Source: Pegea sp. RAD2-039 (taxonomy: Eukaryota; Chordata; Thaliacea; Salpida; Salpidae). Taken from it: a stretch of DNA of 64,000 bases. Shown piece by piece: positions 58,718 through 64,000 of the stretch. The translations under genes were made by a program, and so were the position numbers. The notes under the pieces are model-generated. The model did not search any database, was not told the DNA's origin, and saw nothing but the letters and a program-made list of their open reading frames with translations. The stretch covers positions 1,726,555 to 1,790,554 of the forward strand of contig JAQGEQ010000299.1 in NCBI GenBank assembly GCA_034620365.1, written 5' to 3'. How positions within the stretch are numbered: position 1 is the stretch's first letter; each line of letters starts with the position of its first letter.

Positions 58718-59983
58718 ACAACTCCTTTAAGTATAAAGAACTGAACTTTTTTCCAGCTCTTTTAAGAAGAAGCTCTTGTGACTCAGAAAAAAAGAAAAAA
58801 AGAAGATATTACTCCAAATATCAGTTGAATTCATCATCAAAAGAATTATAGTTTTAAAAAGTATGCGTCATTTGAAGAAAAAGGTGATTAGGTTAAAAGT
58901 AATTAAATCTATTTTCAAAGACGTCAAATAGTAATTATTCTCTTTTATTCTCTTTTATTTCTTTTGTCATTTTGTTTATTTAAAAAGTTGTCGCTACTAT
59001 TTAAGAAGCTGAAAATTTCACTTTGAATAATATTTAGACTGACTAAACTCTTAAAAAAACTATAATTTAATCATATTATTAAGTTTAGTTTGTACTTTTT
59101 TAGTAAAAATAAAACTGTGCAAAATCACATTAGCTCATTAACATTATTTAGACAAATAGTAATAACTAACAAAAGAATTAACAAAAAACAGTAAACAAAA
59201 AGAACCTTAAAAAAATAGAACCGTCCATATTACTATTTATTTAATTACTACTTTGGTTTTTTATTACCTTTCACATGTCAAAGTTCGAAACGCTTATGAG
59301 TAAATATGACTGATTAAACAGGTAGGTTGGAAAAAATCAGAAAAAAAAAGATCATCACATAAGATACTTCAAATGTTAAAACTAAATTCGAATCATTCAT
59401 AAAATAAAATTTTTTTTACATACCAAAACTGCCATATTTGTTTTTCCATTCAATTTTTTGACATAAAAGTCTATTAGGTTGTTAATTCAAGATTTTTATA
59501 ACTAAAAAATTACAGCTTACTTACAATTTTTTTAATGTGAGTTAACTTTTGGTATACTTCTTAGGATGTTATTAATTACATAATCATTTTAAAAACAATT
59601 TCTGCTTGGATTGTTTCAAATTTGCTGAAGCAAAATCATAAAAAGTCCAAAAAACAATATTCAGAAAAAAATGTTTTATTAAATTGTGTTTCATTTGTAT
59701 ACAAACAGCAAATATACGGCATTAATTGATAAACAACTGAACATCTCTAATTAAAATCTTGCCTAAATTAGCAAAAATTAACAAAGTTGATAAAAAACTT
59801 AAATTGTTTCTTATACTCAAAATAAAAATGTTTTATAAACGCAAAATATAATATTTTTTGCTAAATTTGAATTATTCAAAGTTTTATAAGTTATACTTCG
59901 AATTCGAAGCTATGGTTGAATAGTTGCTGTTTATGTAGGACTTAATGACATTTTTTTTCTGAAACTTAAAAATAATTTGATCT

Positions 59984-60259
59984 CTATCGATCAGGTTTGT
60001 CTTCTTGTTCTCGACGGCGTCTTTCCTCTTCTTGCAGTCGTAGATTTTCCATATCTCTCTGCATTGCCTCACGAGCTTGTTGTAGAGCGCGTTCTCTTTC
60101 TTCAGCTTCCAATCGTTGTCTCCTGCAACCAAGAAAATGAAATAAATTACAAACTGCTTTAGTTTCACATGTATCAAACTACAAAGTTTACATTAATATT
60201 AACAGAGCAATGATTCTTCTAAATACTCACACATCATCTGGAAGATCTAACTCTTGCAT
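59984..60259 (-). CDS. Small two-exon coiled-coil protein, 55 aa (duplicate)
   Basis: Duplicate of the gene at 24284-24559. Exon 1 is 60259-60231 (MQELDLPDDV, GTGAGT) and exon 2 is 60122-59984 after TTGGTTGCAG. In exon 2 one replacement change is visible relative to copy 1 (Gln for Glu after the central Met) and one silent change. The frame, splice sites and stop are all kept, consistent with both copies being functional or with a recent duplication. Promoter motifs are less clear than for the 58.6 kb gene, although ACTTCAACTGTTGAG in the 5' region parallels its initiator. Confidence 0.65.
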
Positions 60260-61309
60260 TTTGAAATGATAAAAGATTTTTTGTCGAAATTGATCTGAAT
60301 AGATTTTAAAAGACTGTAACAATAAGCTCAACAGTTGAAGTAAGTAATAAGAGTGGTTTCCTTAAAGCACTTCTTTCAGTTACAAAGCTAAAATCTTCGC
60401 AGTTTATATTATAAAATGATTACCTTAAAAACTCCTTTATATATCAAAGTAATCATCAATCAGTATTTAGAGTTACATAATTTTACGTCCAGAATTACTT
60501 TACTCATCAGCAAGGAAATGTAATTTGAGACTTAATGACTCACTTTTGGAAAAGAGTAATTAGTTTGAACGAAATTTAGTTTACTCGGAAATACTTTGAT
60601 TCGTCATGATTTGTAATTAATCCGATTACTTTTTTAAAAGATTCTTTTAACTTTTATCTTGATGAATAGGGAAGTAGATGAATAAAGTCTGTGACTGGAA
60701 AATCTTATTTTTTATGGTACGGTTGTTCTAAAAAGTAAACAGATTAATTTGTAAACGGATTAATTCTTCAATCATACTTTATAGATTTAAAACTAACCAA
60801 AATATTTTTAAATTGATGTTTATGAATTGAAATAAAAGTTTTTCGATTTTCTATAAAGAGGATTGGATAAGTCAAAATATTTCTAAATAATTTCATTCAT
60901 TCAATCATTGCATGACTGCAGATAACAAATCTCATAGCTGCTAAGGTATTCATTGAGGGCTGGTTTTTACAAAATGACGTATCGTACTAAGTATCAATGA
61001 AATGCTTTAAAACTCTTATGAATTCAATTTTTATTTAGTTTTTCATAAAGATAGTTGGAAAACTGAAAATGTTCTTTATCTTAGAATTTTTAGTAAATAA
61101 CATTTTTAATAGTGAAATTTTTTTTTCAATTTTAATCTCTCATGAAGCAAACAAAAAATTAAAAGATTTGGATTACTAATGAAGTGAAGTCTGAGTTTAA
61201 TAGTTTATTTTTAATATTAACCTGTATTCGAAAATAAATTATTTAATTTATATATTAATAAACGTATATTCATTGTTATTTTAATTAGTCTGTTATAAGT
61301 ATTTGACTT

Positions 61310-61976
61310 TCATTTATTTATTTTTTTTTATTTATTACAATAAATGTGAAGGAGGGTGCCTAAAGAGAGCACCTCTCGCTAACACACATTCTCACAAATT
61401 AGATCTATTTAACGTGTAAACGAAAAATCATATGACAATAAAGAATTGCACAGAATCATAGTATTGTAAAAGAGAAAAATTCACAGTTTAGAAATGGCAA
61501 TGTTGGCGATATTATAACAATTCAGCTTTTTCTTGAACAACACAAGTGATTTTGACATGACGATCTCTGATGGCAGATTGTTCCATGTACTGATTCTGCG
61601 GTATGAGAAAAAACTTAATCTGGTTAGCGTAGATGGTGGAGTGGGCTTATTAAGATGTAATTTATGTCTTCTAAGTTGCTATAACTTGAGGGAGGGACTA
61701 ATGGAGAAAAAGTCATCAACTGAAGATCAATTAGGTTGCGATTAATTTTAAAAATCAGAATAAGGTCGTATTTAATTCTTCGGATTTCAGAAGTATCTAG
61801 ATTGAAGAAGCTGAGACGATGCTTATAACTCTCGTATTTGATATTAAGTTTCCTGCAAACCAATCTCGTATATGTTGCCTGAACAGATTCGATTTTTCTG
61901 ATATCACCTACTTGATATGGCATCCATGCACTGACATTGTATTCCAGAATAGGGCGTATGTATAGTTAGAAAAGGT
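61310..61976 (-). mobile_element. CR1-like retrotransposon 3' fragment (duplicate)
   Basis: Orthologous to the fragment at 25612-26277, with the same truncation point and the same flanks. It contains the end of ORF2 (MPYQVGDIRKIESVQATYT), the 3' UTR and hairpin, and a T-rich tail on the plus strand. Confidence 0.85.
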
Positions 61977-62485
61977 TTTATTATAAACAATTTATAATAA
62001 TCATTATTGTTTTATATTACGAAAAATTATCTCTAAATTCCTCGATGTAACACTATTTTAAATATTTATTTATAAATATTTTAACGTCAATTAAAATCAT
62101 ACTTTTAAAAAAATTTGTAATTGACAAAAAATATCTTTGTATTAACATAAATGTATTCAAATTTGCTTATAGAATAAAGTTTATAAAAGTTATATGATTA
62201 AAAAGATTCTAAAAAGGTTTTACTAACCTTAATATCGAGGTTTCTTATAAATTTACATCTTTCCTATGTTCTCAAAGGTTTGTTGTTTAAAATAAACCCA
62301 ACTAAACACTTTAATAACATCCAGCGGCACCCTAAATTGTTCAAGATGATATCCATGATTTGAACTCTTCTTCCCGACTCCATAATCTGTCACTTTACTT
62401 TAAATTAAGTTACAAAATAAGATTTAATTAATATTCCTTTTTATAAGTTTACATTCCTTAATTGTTTTATAATCTCGTATAATCT

Positions 62486-62862
62486 TGTGACTTCAAAATG
62501 ACCGGTGTTAGATCGTGCACCTAGATGAGATACAATTCCAGCAATCTTGTATCTATTTCTACGAAGAGTTTCACTCGTGTCTTTGATTTCTAAGATTTCA
62601 GGAATGATGACTTTCTTATCATTTTTCCTTACTCTCCCATTTGTATACTCACTGCGCATTAGTGAAATATAGAAATTTCGTGGCAATTTTGAGATAAGTT
62701 TTGTCTGCTCTGTAATCCGTAATTGACCACAAGGATCACATCGAGTTCGATTGACACCTGTTAGTAACTCCTTCTGAAGGCTGTGTCTTAACATATCTTG
62801 TAGATGATACAGCTTCTTAGGAAGTGGGCAGTTGTAGATCAAAAATTCTTCATTTCGTTTCG
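62486..62862 (-). pseudogene. Ubiquitin-specific protease fragment (duplicate)
   Basis: Duplicate of 26775-27152. It covers the same part of the USP (RNEEFLIYN to SNTGHFEVT), open throughout. After VT the frame runs slightly longer than in copy 1 because of a 10-bp difference. The Cys box is absent. Confidence 0.75.
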
Positions 62863-63189
62863 CTAATATAAGTTGTAGCTAATAATAATAGTAGTATTAG
62901 CTAATAATAGTTCTATTATTTATTATTAAACCTTTATTTTTGAAATTTCAAGTAAATAAATACACAGAAAGTAAAATAGAAATTTTGTGATTAATTTTAA
63001 TTCTTCTGCAGAAATATAATAATAGTTCAGCTTTTATAACTTTTTCATTTGTTTTTTATATATTTAAACAAATAAAATTAATCAAATTGGAAACTTTTTT
63101 TTGAATAAATGTAAATTTTATTTACAGAAAATGACTTTTTTATAGTCGCACAGAAATAGATTATTTTTTTCTTTACTAATACTTCTGTG

Positions 63190-63223
63190 TATAAAAGTGG
63201 AGGTTTCTACTTGCTTCTCAGTT
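63190..63223 (+). promoter_or_regulatory. TATA box and TCAGTT initiator of coiled-coil gene
   Basis: TATAAAAG starts at 63190, with the A of TCAGTT at 63220. Both elements and the 30-bp spacing are identical to the copy at 27481. Confidence 0.65.
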
Positions 63224-63269
63224 TAAGTTTACTATTAAAGTATTCGAATAATCTTTAATTCTCATCAAA

Positions 63270-63716
63270 ATGGAAGATTTGAAACTTTTCGATCATCTGT
63301 AAGAAACTTAATATTTTCATAAGTTTAAGTTGATCCCGACCAAAAAATAGTTTAAATAAAAAAATCAAGATCAATCTCTTGAAGTGTTTCAAATCGGTTT
63401 TTATTTTGTTCGTAGAAAGGACCAAGAAGGGAAGAGAAAAGAACAAGTTCAAGATGAAGATGAAGAAGAAGAAGAAGAGCAGCACGAACCTTCTCGATCA
63501 CAACAGTGTGAAAAGCTTTGGAAGAAACTGGAAATGATGCAGCCAAAAGAAGATAAAAAAACTCATCAGCAGCAAGAAGAAGTACAAGAAGAACAGAGAC
63601 AACATATTCGACAACAACTTCGTCAGACGTTCCGAAAACAACTGGAAGCGATGCAGAGAGAAGAAGATGAAAGATTACGTTATCAACAAGAGAAAGATAA
63701 GAGACATCGTCGATAA
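63270..63716 (+). CDS. Small two-exon coiled-coil protein, 109 aa (duplicate)
   Basis: Duplicate of the gene at 27561-28001. Exon 1 is 63270-63298 (MEDLKLFDHL), the intron is 117 nt, and exon 2 is 63416-63716. It has two additional Glu codons in the acidic run, and scattered replacements (for example SQQCEKL for SQLCEKL, and a KDKRHRR tail instead of KAKRRRR). The Gln/Glu/Arg coiled coil and the RQTFRKQLEAMQREEDER segment are conserved. The frame is intact, with no nonsense changes. Confidence 0.7.
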
Positions 63717-64000
63717 AAGGAATTTTATTTTGTAATGTATAACGTCGTTAAGAAGATACATAACTTGTATCATCAAATCAAAATAATCACTAAACAGACT
63801 TTATAAAGAATCAAAAGATAATTGACTTTTTACTTAAATCTAATTGAACAAAAATTATCTTTCTAATTTTATTTTATACTTTGATTCTCAATAATGAATT
63901 ATGAATTATACTTTTTATCGATTCTAATTTGCATTTCAATGTTACATAGATATACTTTTTAAATTTTCAATTTATCATCATTTGAACGTCATACAAAATA

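Larger units (their letters stand above)
56804..64000. repeat. Segmental duplication, copy 2 (runs off the window)
   Basis: Same order as copy 1, but without element A: 57238 continues directly to sequence found at 22212, giving the unoccupied target. It keeps 57880-58512, which copy 1 has lost and which contains the second exon of a coiled-coil gene. The match continues to the last base of the window, so the duplication extends further. Confidence 0.9.

Overview
This is an AT-rich, intron-containing metazoan nuclear segment, most likely from an arthropod. Evidence: genes are split by short GT-AG introns, mobile DNA is mainly non-LTR retrotransposons, there is a clear DNMT1 orthologue, and several small genes have a TATA box exactly 30 bp upstream of a TCAG-type initiator, an arrangement typical of arthropod core promoters. 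The species cannot be told from the sequence. There are no bacterial operons, CRISPR arrays or plasmid features. All exon structures below were assembled by eye from splice sites and reading-frame phase.

Layout. 1-5690: gene-poor. 5690-7560: a degenerate non-LTR retrotransposon with a reverse-strand fragment of a second, CR1-like family inserted into it. 9283-15514: a nine-exon DNMT1 gene (predicted 1189 aa) that goes straight from the RFTS domain to the first BAH domain with no CXXC zinc finger. 17872-22211: CR1-like copies, including element A. 22.9-30.1 kb: a cluster of tiny two-exon genes encoding 55-109 aa Glu/Gln/Arg-rich coiled-coil proteins. 31.4-33.5 kb: CR1-like element B. 37.7-39.5 kb (minus): a ten-exon gene built from small phase-0 exons (218 aa, unrecognised). 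43.2-44.8 kb (minus): a two-exon C19 ubiquitin-specific protease. 45.2-45.7 kb (minus): a KH-domain pseudogene. 47.7-52.2 kb: near full-length CR1-like element C. 55.2-56.8 kb: a decayed CR1-like copy. 56.8-64.0 kb: a second copy of the 18.4-28.3 kb block.

The architecture is dominated by duplication. The block at 18379-28275 is repeated at 56804-64000 and carries the coiled-coil genes, a CR1-like fragment and a USP fragment in the same order and orientation. Element A is present only in the first copy, so the second copy shows the empty insertion site. A deletion of about 630 bp in the first copy removed the second exon of one coiled-coil gene. Shorter dispersed duplications occur at 30.5/54.1 kb, 25.1/41.9/53.8/60.8 kb and 33.6-34.2/37.2-38.0 kb.

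The best candidates for undescribed biology are (i) the coiled-coil family, which shares a 29-nt first exon, a phase-2 intron and in some members a precise TATA/initiator promoter, and (ii) the all-phase-0 small-exon gene. DNMT1 and the USP are recognisable housekeeping-type genes. No functional link between them and the small families is visible in the sequence.
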